A stretch of DNA of 64,000 nt, from the NCBI GenBank assembly GCA_003149635.1, contig QCWI01000010.1, forward strand, positions 1 to 64,000, written 5' to 3'. Source of the stretch: Fluviicola sp. XM-24bin1 (lineage in GTDB: Bacteria > Bacteroidota > Bacteroidia > Flavobacteriales_D > Crocinitomicaceae). The position numbers and the translations under genes are program-made. The notes beneath the pieces were generated by a model, which saw only the letters and a program-made list of their open reading frames with translations, had not been told where the DNA came from and made no database searches. Below, one piece after another: positions 19,522-29,664 of this stretch. Position 1 is the first letter of the stretch. Each line of letters starts with the position of its first letter.

Positions 19522-20742
19522 CTACATCTTATAAACTTTATACAGCATTGTCCTACCTCCTATTCTATTTGCCTTCAGGAAGTAAATACCACTACTCAAT
19601 TCAAACAAGTCTACTGCAAGGATATTTACATCTGATGGAGACAAATGGCCGTTAAATACATTTTTTACCAATTGTCCATAGGCGTTCACCAGCTCAATTT
19701 CATAGCTGCCTTCTTCAGAAACATTCATTTCGATTTCAATTTTGTCTGAAGTTGGATTTGGTGACACCATCAAATTGAACGGATACTCTTCAATAATATG
19801 CTCCGAAACGTACCTCGCACCCGAGTTGGAACAGATTCCTTGCTCAGAGCAGGCGCCAAGAGAGCAGCCGTGGGCAAGATGTGCTGCAACCGCTGATTCA
19901 TTAATACAAATCGTTTGGGGATTCCCAGAGTTACCATGTGGTATATGGCACATTTCTACCTTTTGGACTTGACTATTTCCTGCGTAACAAGTAACATCCA
20001 CTACGCAGACATGCACATCATCCGATGCAGAACACCCGTTTTGATCCGTAACGGTCAAGGTGTAATCGGAACTCAAGGTAGGACACACACTGATATCTTC
20101 TCCTTGAATTGTTCCGATTCCACTCTCAGACCATGAAAAACTGTATTCAGCGCACCCTCCTGTTGCTGCTCCGCTTAAATCGGCACAACTTTGAGGTGTA
20201 TAACCATAATACACAGTTTGATCGTTTCCTGCATCTGCACTAAGTACATTGGGCTCAGTCAGAACTACATTGTCAACTGCAGAACAACCAAAATCATCCG
20301 TTACAATTAAACTATAGCTCCCTGCTGATGCTCCTGACAAATTAGGTGCGGTGCTTCCATCACTCCAGCTATATGCTAAGGACCCACAAGAATTGGAAAC
20401 GCTTGAGAACACTTCCCAATCGCTTAATCCATTACACGAAATATTATATCCACATTCCAGGAATACAGGATTCAGACTTAAATCCAGAGCACATGACTTA
20501 CTGATATCGAGGTTAAAGTCACCCTGACTAAATGATGAAAAACCTTCTATTACCAAGTAATAGGTTCCTGCCTGCAAAAATGTAGTAATCGAACTCTGAA
20601 GGCCACAATTATCGTCGTTACTCGCCAAGACAGTCCCGCCACAAGGTGCAGTACTCAAATAGAGATAGGTGTCCCAAGAAGCTCCATTACATGTGGAAAT
20701 GGTGTAATTACTAGGACAGACTATTTCCATTTCTAACTTCAT
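19522..20742 (-). CDS. T9SS type A sorting-domain protein, apparently N-terminally truncated (no signal peptide)
   Basis: C-terminus 'MVSPNPTSDKIEIEM...GIYFLKANRIGGRTMLYKVYKM'; PPC-like start; 'MCHIPHGNSGNPQTICINESAVAAHLAHGC' motif. Confidence 0.75.
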   Translation of the reverse strand: MKLEMEIVCPSNYTISTCNGASWDTYLYLSTAPCGGTVLASNDDNCGLQSSITTFLQAGTYYLVIEGFSSFSQGDFNLDISKSCALDLSLNPVFLECGYNISCNGLSDWEVFSSVSNSCGSLAYSWSDGSTAPNLSGASAGSYSLIVTDDFGCSAVDNVVLTEPNVLSADAGNDQTVYYGYTPQSCADLSGAATGGCAEYSFSWSESGIGTIQGEDISVCPTLSSDYTLTVTDQNGCSASDDVHVCVVDVTCYAGNSQVQKVEMCHIPHGNSGNPQTICINESAVAAHLAHGCSLGACSEQGICSNSGARYVSEHIIEEYPFNLMVSPNPTSDKIEIEMNVSEEGSYEIELVNAYGQLVKNVFNGHLSPSDVNILAVDLFELSSGIYFLKANRIGGRTMLYKVYKM

Positions 20743-20858
20743 TTTTATTTTTTATTGGATTCTCCAGAACCAAAACTCAATCCAAGAACACTTAAACATT
20801 TATTTACAGCTAATTACAAAAATTTTCATTTTCCTTTTTGTCCCAATCAGAAACGCAT

Positions 20859-20875
20859 TTTCTCATTTTGAGAAA
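20859..20875. promoter_or_regulatory. Candidate operator palindrome upstream of the NtrC-like regulator
   Basis: TTTCTCA-TTT-TGAGAAA, 7-bp arms, intergenic between divergent genes. Confidence 0.4.
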
Positions 20876-21011
20876 TTGTTGCTTCAAGATCACATCTTCG
20901 AAGAAGGTCAATGTTAATTGAAAAGTATAGTTTGCTCATTCACCCTTCAAATTACGCTAATAATATGAGGCTCGCACAGTATATTTAACTAGATTAAAAC
21001 AAGTCTACTGC

Positions 21012-22367
21012 ATGAGAACTCTCCAAATTATTATTGCCGAGGATGATAATTGGTATTCAGAATTTTTAGAATATCATTTGACTTTACTTCATAGGCATCA
21101 AGTAATCAGGGTGAAAACAGCTTCGGATTTATTCAAACAGATGAAAACGAAGCCCGACCTTATCACCCTTGATTATAATTTACCCGACATGAAAGGTGAT
21201 GAAATCTTGAAGAGGGTAAAACTTGAATCTCCCAATACAGAGGTTGTCTTGGTTTCAGGGCAAAATGACATTGATACGGCTTTCAAATTGATGGAAAACG
21301 GAGCATTCGATTACATTGTAAAGAACGAGGATGCGAAAAACAGACTTCACACAGTATTGCATAGTCTTGTGAAGCAGAAAAACATGCAATCGAGAATTGA
21401 AGAACTTGAAAACCATGTCGATGAAAAATACGATCTGAGTAAATATATCGTCGGAAATAGCAAAGAAATTAAAGGGGTATTCAAGTACATCAACAAAGCT
21501 ATCAACAGTTCAATAAATGTCTCTATTTCAGGAGCCACAGGAACAGGGAAGGAAGTGGTAGCGAAGGCAATTCACTTCAACTCTAGAAGGTCAAAAGAGC
21601 CCTTTATCGCAATTAATCTCTCGGCCATTCCCGAAACGCTGGTAGAGAGTGAACTTTTTGGATATACGAAAGGTTCATTTACGGGGGCAGATAAAAACAC
21701 ACCTGGCAAATTTGAATTGGCAAAGTCCGGTACCATCTTCCTTGATGAAATTGGTGAAACCAGCTTGGCTACACAGGTCAAAATCTTACGTGTACTGCAG
21801 GAAAGAACCATTACTCGAATTGGCAGTAACGATCCTAAGAAAATCAATTGTAGAATCATTTGCGCCACCCATCAGGATCTATCAACTTTGGTCAATAAGG
21901 GCCTTTTTAGGGAAGATTTATACTACAGGCTCATAGGGCTTCCAATTCACCTCCCGGATTTATCCGATCGCGGCAGTGATATAGTACTTCTTGCCAAACA
22001 TTTCGCTGGTAAATACTGTGGCGAAAATCACATGCCCACCAAATCGTTCAGTCCAAAATCTATCGAAAAGTTGATGGCGTACAAGTTCCCCGGAAATGTT
22101 CGCGAATTAAAGTCAATTATTGATTTGGCCTGCGTTATGAGCGAGAGTGATACCATTAATGAGGAAGACCTTATGTTTAATAAAGTTCGAAACCTGGACG
22201 ATTTGATTGACAGCGACATGAGTCTAAAAGAAATCAATGAAAAAATCATACTTCGCCTTTTAGACAATCATAACAACAACATACCTAAAGTAGCTAACAA
22301 ATTAAAAATAGGTAAATCAACCATTTACAGGCTTTTAAGCGAAAAAAAACAGCTGGGTTTAAACTGA
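21012..22367 (+). CDS. Sigma-54-dependent (NtrC-like) response regulator
   Basis: REC domain; AAA+ 'GATGTGKEVVAKAIH', 'ELFGYTKGSFTGAD', 'GTIFLDEIGE'; C-terminal Fis-type HTH. Confidence 0.95.
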   Translation: MRTLQIIIAEDDNWYSEFLEYHLTLLHRHQVIRVKTASDLFKQMKTKPDLITLDYNLPDMKGDEILKRVKLESPNTEVVLVSGQNDIDTAFKLMENGAFDYIVKNEDAKNRLHTVLHSLVKQKNMQSRIEELENHVDEKYDLSKYIVGNSKEIKGVFKYINKAINSSINVSISGATGTGKEVVAKAIHFNSRRSKEPFIAINLSAIPETLVESELFGYTKGSFTGADKNTPGKFELAKSGTIFLDEIGETSLATQVKILRVLQERTITRIGSNDPKKINCRIICATHQDLSTLVNKGLFREDLYYRLIGLPIHLPDLSDRGSDIVLLAKHFAGKYCGENHMPTKSFSPKSIEKLMAYKFPGNVRELKSIIDLACVMSESDTINEEDLMFNKVRNLDDLIDSDMSLKEINEKIILRLLDNHNNNIPKVANKLKIGKSTIYRLLSEKKQLGLN

Positions 22368-22378
22368 AAAATTAAACA

Positions 22379-22930
22379 ATGAAAGGTATCGTATTTACAG
22401 AGTTCATGGAAATGGTCGAGTCTGAATTCGGCATAGAAATGACGGATAAACTTGTTATGAACAGCAATATCGAGTCGAAAGGTGTTTATACAGCAATAGG
22501 CACATACGACCATTCCGAAATCTTCAAACTCGTGGATACTTTAAGTGGCACTACTGGTATAGATACAGTTGAACTATTTAAAATTTATGGAGAGTATCTT
22601 TTCGATCGCTTTAGCGTTAACTATCCCGGTTTGTTTGAGGGCATTGATGATCCTTTAACCATGTTGGAAGTGGTTGATTCATATATCCACAAAGAAGTAC
22701 TAAAGCTATATCCCGATGCGCAACTTCCATCCTTTGAATCAAATAGGCTTAGCAAGCATAAAATTGAGTTAATCTATACTTCCGAAAGAAAGATGTCCGA
22801 TTTTGCGCATGGTCTTATTCTGGGATGCTTCAAACATTTCCGTAGCACAGCTCAAATCGACGTTTATAAAAAATCAGAATCTGAAGTAATTTTTAATATC
22901 GAAAAGCTTGACGAACAAGAAGATATATGA
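22379..22930 (+). CDS. Heme NO-binding (H-NOX/HNOB) domain protein
   Basis: MKGIVFTEFMEMVESEFGIEMTDKLV...GVYTAIGTYDHSEIFKLV...SYIHKEVLKLYPDAQLPSF...YTSERKMSDFAHGLI; candidate proximal His and YxSxR heme-propionate motif. Confidence 0.92.
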   Translation: MKGIVFTEFMEMVESEFGIEMTDKLVMNSNIESKGVYTAIGTYDHSEIFKLVDTLSGTTGIDTVELFKIYGEYLFDRFSVNYPGLFEGIDDPLTMLEVVDSYIHKEVLKLYPDAQLPSFESNRLSKHKIELIYTSERKMSDFAHGLILGCFKHFRSTAQIDVYKKSESEVIFNIEKLDEQEDI

Positions 22931-25694
22931 GCGTATAATTGAACGCGAGAGATTGGCACGAAAAGAGGCCGAAAGCATCATGGAAGTGAAAAGCCTCGAA
23001 TTGTATGATACAAACAAGCGCTTACTCACCTTGAATGCCGATCTCGAAAAAGAAGTGTCTAGAAGAACACAAAAAATCAAAGAGCGTGAATCGCAATTAA
23101 ATGTTCTTTTCGATGGGCACCCCTTCCCCATTATTGTGTACGAACTATCTGAAAAGAAAATTGTGGCCGTCAATGAAACGGCACTGAATAAGTACGGATT
23201 TACGCGTTCCGAATTTCTAGACAAAACCATCTATGAGTTGCATCCGGAAAAAGAACATGATCGATTGAAGAAGCATATTGATCTCATGCAAATCCAGAAA
23301 ACAACGGTTCAAGAATGGCTTCACTTCGACAAAGCCGGTAATATCTTTAATGTTGTGATAAAAGGGAATTCAATTTCTTACGGAAGCAAAGATGCCAGAT
23401 TGATTGTTGTCGAAGACATTACCGAAAGAAAGAAATTAGAATTAGAACGCGGACGTCAAAACAGGAAGTACCAAGACCTTATAGAATCATCCTCTGACAT
23501 CATTTTTTGCATGAATACTGAAGGTTTCTTTACGTACGTGAATCCTGCGGCTGTAAAGCTTTCTGGATTTAGCTCTGAGGAATTACTGACCATGTCATTT
23601 GCTGAATTGGTAGCACCAAAATACAAGCAGCGCGTTATTAATTTCTACCAATTTCAGATGCAAAACAAACTGGAGACTACTTATACAGAATTTCCCATTG
23701 TCACAAAAGACAACCGCGAAATATGGCTGGGACAAAATGTTGAGTCCTCCGCTGATACACAAGCAGAAGAGCTTGTTTTCAATGCTACAGCCAGGGACAT
23801 TACAGAGCGTAAAAAATTAGAGAAGGCTCTTTTAAGAAGCGAGGAAAAATACCGCTCGATTATAGAGAACATGGAAATGGGACTCGTGGAGGTGGATCCG
23901 AAAGGTATGATAATCAAAGCATACCCTCGCTTTTGTCAATTAACAGGCTATACACAGACTGAATTAGAAGGACAAATGGGGGCCGATTTTTTGTTGGATG
24001 AAGAAGGGAGGAAATTTTATAACAAACAGTTATTAGAACGCGAAAATGGAAAGTCCAATGTTTACGAAATAGAACTCATTCGTAAAGATGGCGTAAAAGT
24101 ATGGGTACTCGTTAGTGGAGCCCCTTTTTACGATGAATACAATCGATTCAAGGGGTCATTTGGAATCCACCTTGATATTACGGAAAGAAAAAAACTGGAA
24201 TCCGAATTAAAGACTGCAAAGGAAAGCGCTGAAAACTCCTTGAAATCAAAAGAATTGTTCATGGCAAATATTAGTCATGAAATAAGAACTCCACTCAACG
24301 CCATTATTGGTATTACTGAACTATTGAACATAGGCACGACAGACCCTGAAAACATCAAGCAGTTAAACCATATTGGTCAAGCCGGAAAAGGACTCTTGTC
24401 TTTAATTAATGAGCTCCTACTCCTCTCCAAACTGGACGCATACAAGGAGCGAATCGACCTTCAGGAAGTGAACTTATACTCTTTCGTTCAGCAAAACTTT
24501 GAGTTATTCGAGAACCAGGCGCGTAAGAAACCCATTAATTATACCGCCGAAATCAACGTAAATGAATCAGCTTACTATTGGCTAGACCCCATTAAACTCG
24601 GGCAAATTATTCAAAACATCCTAAGCAATGCCATTAAATTCACAGATCAAGGCGAGGTTAAACTAAGCGTGAATGTTCTAAATAATTCTTACGATAACGA
24701 TGTAATTCAGTTCATTATCAGCGATACTGGCATCGGCATTCCACCTCAAAACATCGATACCATTTTTAACATCTTCGAACAGGCAAGTAACAACGAATCA
24801 GGAACATTTGGAGGAACCGGTTTGGGACTTCCAATTGTAAAAAAGTTACTCGAACTTATGGAAGGTGAAATCAATGTGGTTTCGGAAAACGGCAATACAT
24901 CCTTTGAATTTTTCCTAAATCTTAATAGATCCAGCAATTCAGGTGCTACCGATGCCCTCAACACTGCCGAGGTATCCTTTAAAGACTTCAGTGGGGTGAA
25001 AGTCCTTGTTGCAGAAGACAACAAAGTAAATCAGTTTTTAATTGAAGGATACCTGAAGCATTTAAATATCGATTTTAATATTGTCAATAATGGTGAGGAA
25101 GCCATTCAGTACCTCAAAACCAATAAGGTTGACGCAGTTATAATGGATATGCGCATGCCTGTTATGAACGGATTGGAAGCAACCAAAATCATCCGAAATG
25201 AGTTGGGAATGAAAAACCTGCCCATACTTGCTTTTACCGCAAACGCTTATAACACGCATCAGAAAGAATGCAAAGACGCCGGAATGAACGACTTTTTAGC
25301 GAAACCCTTCAACATTTCTCAATTACAAAACGTCCTGATTAAAAACCTGAACATAGAATCCAATCACAGAATTCCATCGCCCTCTCCTCAGGATGAAGCC
25401 GACCTGCCGGTTAGCTTACAAATCAAACTTGATCGTATTTTTATTGAAGATACCGAGGCGCGCATCATTGAACTGGAGCATGCAGCATCTTCCGGTAATC
25501 AACAAGTGTTGAAGGATCTATGCCATTCGTTACGACCTTCTTTGTTACATCTCAAACAGGCGGAAATCATTGAAACAACAAATCAAATTGAGTTCGGAAC
25601 TTCGGATATTCTAAGCAAAACGGACATTTTAGTGGGCCAACTTAAACTGCTCATTCAAGAAATGAAATCGAACCTTCCGGATGTTCCGATTTGA
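22908..25694 (+). CDS. PAS-containing hybrid histidine kinase (coiled coil, PAS x3, HisKA, HATPase, REC, degenerate Hpt-like tail)
   Basis: 'FMANISHEIRTPLNAIIGITELL', 'FGGTGLGLPIVKKLLELM', 'KVLVAEDNKVNQFLIEGYL...DMRMPVMNGLEAT'; TTG start overlapping H-NOX stop. Confidence 0.93.
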   Translation: MTNKKIYERIIERERLARKEAESIMEVKSLELYDTNKRLLTLNADLEKEVSRRTQKIKERESQLNVLFDGHPFPIIVYELSEKKIVAVNETALNKYGFTRSEFLDKTIYELHPEKEHDRLKKHIDLMQIQKTTVQEWLHFDKAGNIFNVVIKGNSISYGSKDARLIVVEDITERKKLELERGRQNRKYQDLIESSSDIIFCMNTEGFFTYVNPAAVKLSGFSSEELLTMSFAELVAPKYKQRVINFYQFQMQNKLETTYTEFPIVTKDNREIWLGQNVESSADTQAEELVFNATARDITERKKLEKALLRSEEKYRSIIENMEMGLVEVDPKGMIIKAYPRFCQLTGYTQTELEGQMGADFLLDEEGRKFYNKQLLERENGKSNVYEIELIRKDGVKVWVLVSGAPFYDEYNRFKGSFGIHLDITERKKLESELKTAKESAENSLKSKELFMANISHEIRTPLNAIIGITELLNIGTTDPENIKQLNHIGQAGKGLLSLINELLLLSKLDAYKERIDLQEVNLYSFVQQNFELFENQARKKPINYTAEINVNESAYYWLDPIKLGQIIQNILSNAIKFTDQGEVKLSVNVLNNSYDNDVIQFIISDTGIGIPPQNIDTIFNIFEQASNNESGTFGGTGLGLPIVKKLLELMEGEINVVSENGNTSFEFFLNLNRSSNSGATDALNTAEVSFKDFSGVKVLVAEDNKVNQFLIEGYLKHLNIDFNIVNNGEEAIQYLKTNKVDAVIMDMRMPVMNGLEATKIIRNELGMKNLPILAFTANAYNTHQKECKDAGMNDFLAKPFNISQLQNVLIKNLNIESNHRIPSPSPQDEADLPVSLQIKLDRIFIEDTEARIIELEHAASSGNQQVLKDLCHSLRPSLLHLKQAEIIETTNQIEFGTSDILSKTDILVGQLKLLIQEMKSNLPDVPI

Positions 25695-25814
25695 TAAAAT
25701 ATCTCCCAAAATGAGACGATTCGAACAATGCTGCTTCCTGCAATCCCAATCAGAAGGTATTTTTAGCGTTCTGGAATATTTTTTGACGCAGCGAAAACAC
25801 TCAAAACGAAAGCT

Positions 25815-26249
25815 ATGAACACTTCAATCAAAATTTTCATCCTCGACGATAATCGCCATTTTGGAACATTGGTCAAAGAGGTCCTTTCCAATCAAAACAG
25901 AGAGATCACTTATTTCCAATCAGAAATGGAATTTATTCGAAAACTATCCGATACTCCAGAGATAATTATCCTTGATCACAAATTAGAGCATTGTACAGGT
26001 TTAGAAATTCTTGAAATCATAAAAAGAAAGTGCGGGAACAAAACAAACGTAATTTACCTATCGGCTCAGGATTATTTAAATGTAACTCTAAAGTCATTGA
26101 GAAATGGCGCCGTTGAATACTTAGAAAAGGGAATAACACCTTTAGGCCACCTGAATACTACTATCAAAAAAATATCGGTGCACACCAACAATTTTCTCAA
26201 CCCGATAAATCTTGAAGCCTACCGATCAGATTTCAATGTATATCATTGA
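25815..26249 (+). CDS. Stand-alone response regulator receiver protein
   Basis: 'KIFILDDNRHFGTLVKEVL...EIIILDHKLEHCTGLEILEIIK...VIYLSAQ...GAVEYLEKG'. Confidence 0.88.
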   Translation: MNTSIKIFILDDNRHFGTLVKEVLSNQNREITYFQSEMEFIRKLSDTPEIIILDHKLEHCTGLEILEIIKRKCGNKTNVIYLSAQDYLNVTLKSLRNGAVEYLEKGITPLGHLNTTIKKISVHTNNFLNPINLEAYRSDFNVYH

Positions 26250-26584
26250 AATGTGGAATTGAATCCATGTAGGTAAACTTTCACATTCTACCTATTTTGC
26301 TAATCCTTCTTAATTTCGATTTTTTTTGAGTAGTTTCTTCAGCGTCAGACATGAGTAGGGTTTTAGCAGTTGCTTTCATTTCAGCTAAACCTAAATCAGT
26401 CAAAAGTATAATACCATTAAAACAAAAATAGCATAAAAGTTAAAATATCAAGAGGTTGATTTATTGGAACAGACCGGTGTTAACAACAATGTTTTGCCCG
26501 AATTTCATAGATTTTGATTTTGAATTTGAAGAAAGCAATTTCAAAAGCTGTGCCATTATTGTTCTTTCATTTCTTCTAAAAACG

Positions 26585-26611
26585 AAAAAGAGCCCCTTTC
26601 GAGGCTCTTGG
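26585..26611 (-). terminator. Rho-independent terminator of SPFH gene
   Basis: AAGAGCCcctttcgaGGCTCTT with T5 on minus strand. Confidence 0.75.
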
Positions 26612-26636
26612 AAACTAAATTATATCTCAGCGGCAT

Positions 26637-27416
26637 TTATTTCTCCCCGCCAATTATCATCGGGGATTTGCCATCGGTTATTATGACTTTAGCATTAGGC
26701 GAAGTGGAGAGATTTTGCATCACCTCTAGACTTCTCCATTGAATGGCACTTTCGCTCAAACCTTCCGCAAGAATTCGCTGTGCGTCTGCTGTACCTTGCG
26801 CTTCGATCTTCTTACGCTCAGCCTCCAAACGCTCACGCTGCAATACGAATTCCATACGCTGCGCTTCTTGTTCTGCTTCTAGTTTGTCTTCGATAGCATC
26901 ATAGAGTCCACTTGGTAAACTAATGCTCTTCATTAGAACAGATTCAATAATAAATCCGCGATCTAAGAGTAAACTGTCCATGTGGTGCAAAATTCGCGCT
27001 TCAATCTCGCTTCGCTTACCGGAGTGCATATCCTTCGCATAGAATTGCGCACAAATATCTGCAGATGCAGATCGGAAAACGCTCAAAATCATCACATCCT
27101 CATAGTTTCTGCCAATTTCCTCAATAATAGAAGGGACATCGTCCTTTTGGATGTGGTATAAAATTGAAATCTCTGCATTGACATTTAATCCTTCTTTCGA
27201 TGGCAAATTGAGTTTCACTTCTTTGTTAACTGTTCGAATGGGAACTCGAATGTAGTAGGTGTTGGGGCCAACATTGTATCGCCCTGGGCTGTACACTCTG
27301 TCTTCCATGACTCCTCGGGTCACTTTTACCCCAACTTCTCCAGGGCCAATGGTAATACAGCTCGTGAATAATAGCGCAGTTAAGGCTGCGGCTAAAATGT
27401 AAATTTTGTTTTTCAT
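26637..27416 (-). CDS. Prohibitin/SPFH (band 7) family lipoprotein
   Basis: 'TSCITIGPGEVGVKVTRG...ISILYHIQKDDVPSIIEEIG...EAEQEAQRMEFVLQRERLEAERKKIEAQGTADAQRIL'. Confidence 0.9.
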   Translation of the reverse strand: MKNKIYILAAALTALLFTSCITIGPGEVGVKVTRGVMEDRVYSPGRYNVGPNTYYIRVPIRTVNKEVKLNLPSKEGLNVNAEISILYHIQKDDVPSIIEEIGRNYEDVMILSVFRSASADICAQFYAKDMHSGKRSEIEARILHHMDSLLLDRGFIIESVLMKSISLPSGLYDAIEDKLEAEQEAQRMEFVLQRERLEAERKKIEAQGTADAQRILAEGLSESAIQWRSLEVMQNLSTSPNAKVIITDGKSPMIIGGEK

Positions 27417-27477
27417 AATCTTTCTTGTTGTTAATTAATACATGTTAAGCAGCGGTTATCTGCTATTAAGTGTAGGA

Positions 27478-27777
27478 TTAACAACGCGGCGGATATACTT
27501 CGGGTTCTTTACAAAACGAATTAATTGCAAAGCTGTAGTGAAACGAAGCGGCTGTTTCGAATATAGCAATATTCGACATTTCTCGCGAAAAATGGATTTG
27601 AATTGTGTTCAGGTGCTCGTCTTCCACCTTCTCTTCACTTTCGGATGACTCGTATTCGATCTCTTCTTCTAATGCCTTTTCGATTCTCTCCTGCCCATCG
27701 ATTGCGAAATCGAAACTATTCCAGGCAATTATGCTGGTTACGATAGCAAACATGAGTAGAATCCAATTCTTTCGCAT
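27478..27777 (-). CDS. Small hypothetical membrane-anchored protein
   Basis: 99 aa; N-terminal hydrophobic segment, acidic region. Confidence 0.5.
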   Translation of the reverse strand: MRKNWILLMFAIVTSIIAWNSFDFAIDGQERIEKALEEEIEYESSESEEKVEDEHLNTIQIHFSREMSNIAIFETAASFHYSFAINSFCKEPEVYPPRC

Positions 27778-27930
27778 ACGCGGTCCGAATGTTTTGAGTT
27801 AACAGAAATTTAACAAATATCTTGCCACGATTCATTGCCGTTATGATTTTTTAATAATACCGTGGTATTTAATTCAGAGGGATTGAAATTCAAGGAAAAT
27901 ATGATGACAGGAACTTCTCTTTTGATTGAC

Positions 27931-28926
27931 CTAACTTAAAGAATCTCGATACTCAGAAGGTGTAATACCTTCCTGCATCTTAAAATATCGATTGAAAGAG
28001 CTTTTGGAGCTAAATCCACATTCTTCCGCCAGTGCAAATAAGTTGATATGCGTGTTCTCTCGAAGCTTAATCTTGAAATGTTCCAATCGCAAATCGTTCA
28101 GATAATTAGTTACCGACTTCCCTACCCCCCCCCCTCATTAATAGCACGAGAAACGTATTTACTATTGCTATCCATCATTCGAGCCAAATCATCCACTCGA
28201 ACGTCGTGCTTTAAGAACAATTCATCTTTGATAACCACTGCATTGATTAAAATAAACAACTCTTGCCATCGATCTATTTCCCCAATTCCAACCTGAGTTT
28301 TCGCGTGAATCAACACTTTGGTTCGGAGGCCTGAATTAAGAGCACGGAAACAATTACAAAGGAAATGATAGTATCAGTTAACCACAGATACACGCTCTCG
28401 TCGGTAACAGCATACACGAAAACGTAGATACAATCGATAAGAACTCCGCCCAAATAACATGAGATCAGCGTCATCAGCCAAATTCTCATGCCTTTTTCCA
28501 GTTTCGTTCCTTGGTGCTTAACTTTTTCAAAAGACAGCACCGCGTAGATCGCATAGGCTAGCGAAGCAATAAAGGCCAAGAATTCCAAACCGCTGCTTAT
28601 AGGTGCGAATTCCCATTCCGGATAATCAAATGCCAAACCAAAGATTAGAAAGAGAAGAACAGCAACCGGCAGAATAGCAAAAGCCAAATCGGAACCTTTA
28701 AACGGAACCTACCTTGATAATGAATGTATGCAATGAGCAATGGCCCTATTGTTAATTGAATTGACAAAATGACGGCATACCATGCATATCCGTAGTCGAC
28801 ATATGACTCAAACCCTGAGGTCAATAACAAAGCGAAGGAAGAAGACAATAAGAACCAATCGCCGCGATTTTTCAAGCCTTTGTACGCTAATAAAAGTACA
28901 ACTGCTAGTAAAATCGCAAGTGACAC
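27931..28926 (-). pseudogene. AraC-family membrane-bound transcriptional regulator, frameshifted at ~3 points
   Basis: ORFs 28645-28926, 28310-28687, 28122-28316 plus untracked frame 27931-~28120 (VTNYLNDLRLEHFKIKLRENTHINLFALAEECGFSSKSSFNRYFKMQEGITPSEYRDSLS*); C10 tract at 28125-28134. Confidence 0.75.
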
Positions 28927-29082
28927 ACTATCAATGATATAAATTAAAGATCCGATCAGTTCTCCTTATTTTGACACGTCTCAATTCAAGAAAACGTACG
29001 TCCTTTCTTGATTTGAAATACAGTACACATGCAGTGCTGCGTTCTTTAGAGTAAAATTAGTTATTAACCTCAAGTTGGTCGA

Positions 29083-29657
29083 ATGCAAAAAAACTCCTTA
29101 TCTCATTTGAAACAGTGGAAGTACGCTTATCTCCTCTTGGTAATGGCCATGTTACCGTCAAAACCCTTACAAGCGCAAACAGCTACGCCTGTTGCCATTT
29201 CAGTGGGTTGTTTGGGGCCTATCCCTTTGAACCTGGAGTACGCATCGGATTTCATGTTCCCTCAGCAACTATGGACAATAGTGCTCTTATGCTCAATTTA
29301 AACACTGCGTATTTCTTCCGAAATCGAGATAATTCCAATTTGCTTTTCGGAGCTGAATTAGGTTGGCGCTTGAACAAGGACGAAAGCCGAAGTGTCAACA
29401 CGTTTTCAATTGGCACCGCATACGTTATCCAATGGGAAGTGACGGGGTTTACGATCAACCTTCAGGGTGAAACTGTTGCGAGACAACGAGAACTCCGACA
29501 TCAATTCTTACCGGTCTTCAGTTACGAATACGCCCGGATATTCGGAACGCACTGGGAGCCTTATTTCAAATTGGGATACGGATACAAATTCACAACAAAT
29601 GCACCGAATTCCGGCATAGCTCTGTGGGAGTTAGAAACCAGATATTCATTTAATTAA
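29083..29657 (+). pseudogene. Outer-membrane beta-barrel-like protein, frameshifted near 29200-29220
   Basis: Signal peptide in ORF 29083-29301; body in another frame (GAYPFEPGVRIGFHV...LETRYSFN*). Confidence 0.65.
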
Positions 29658-29664
29658 CACGATT

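Noticed and set aside
26290-26420. Minus-strand coding remnant (TDLGLAEMKATAKTLLMSDAEETTQKK...)
   Set aside because: Open for only ~60 codons with no clear start and no recognised family; too weak to call.
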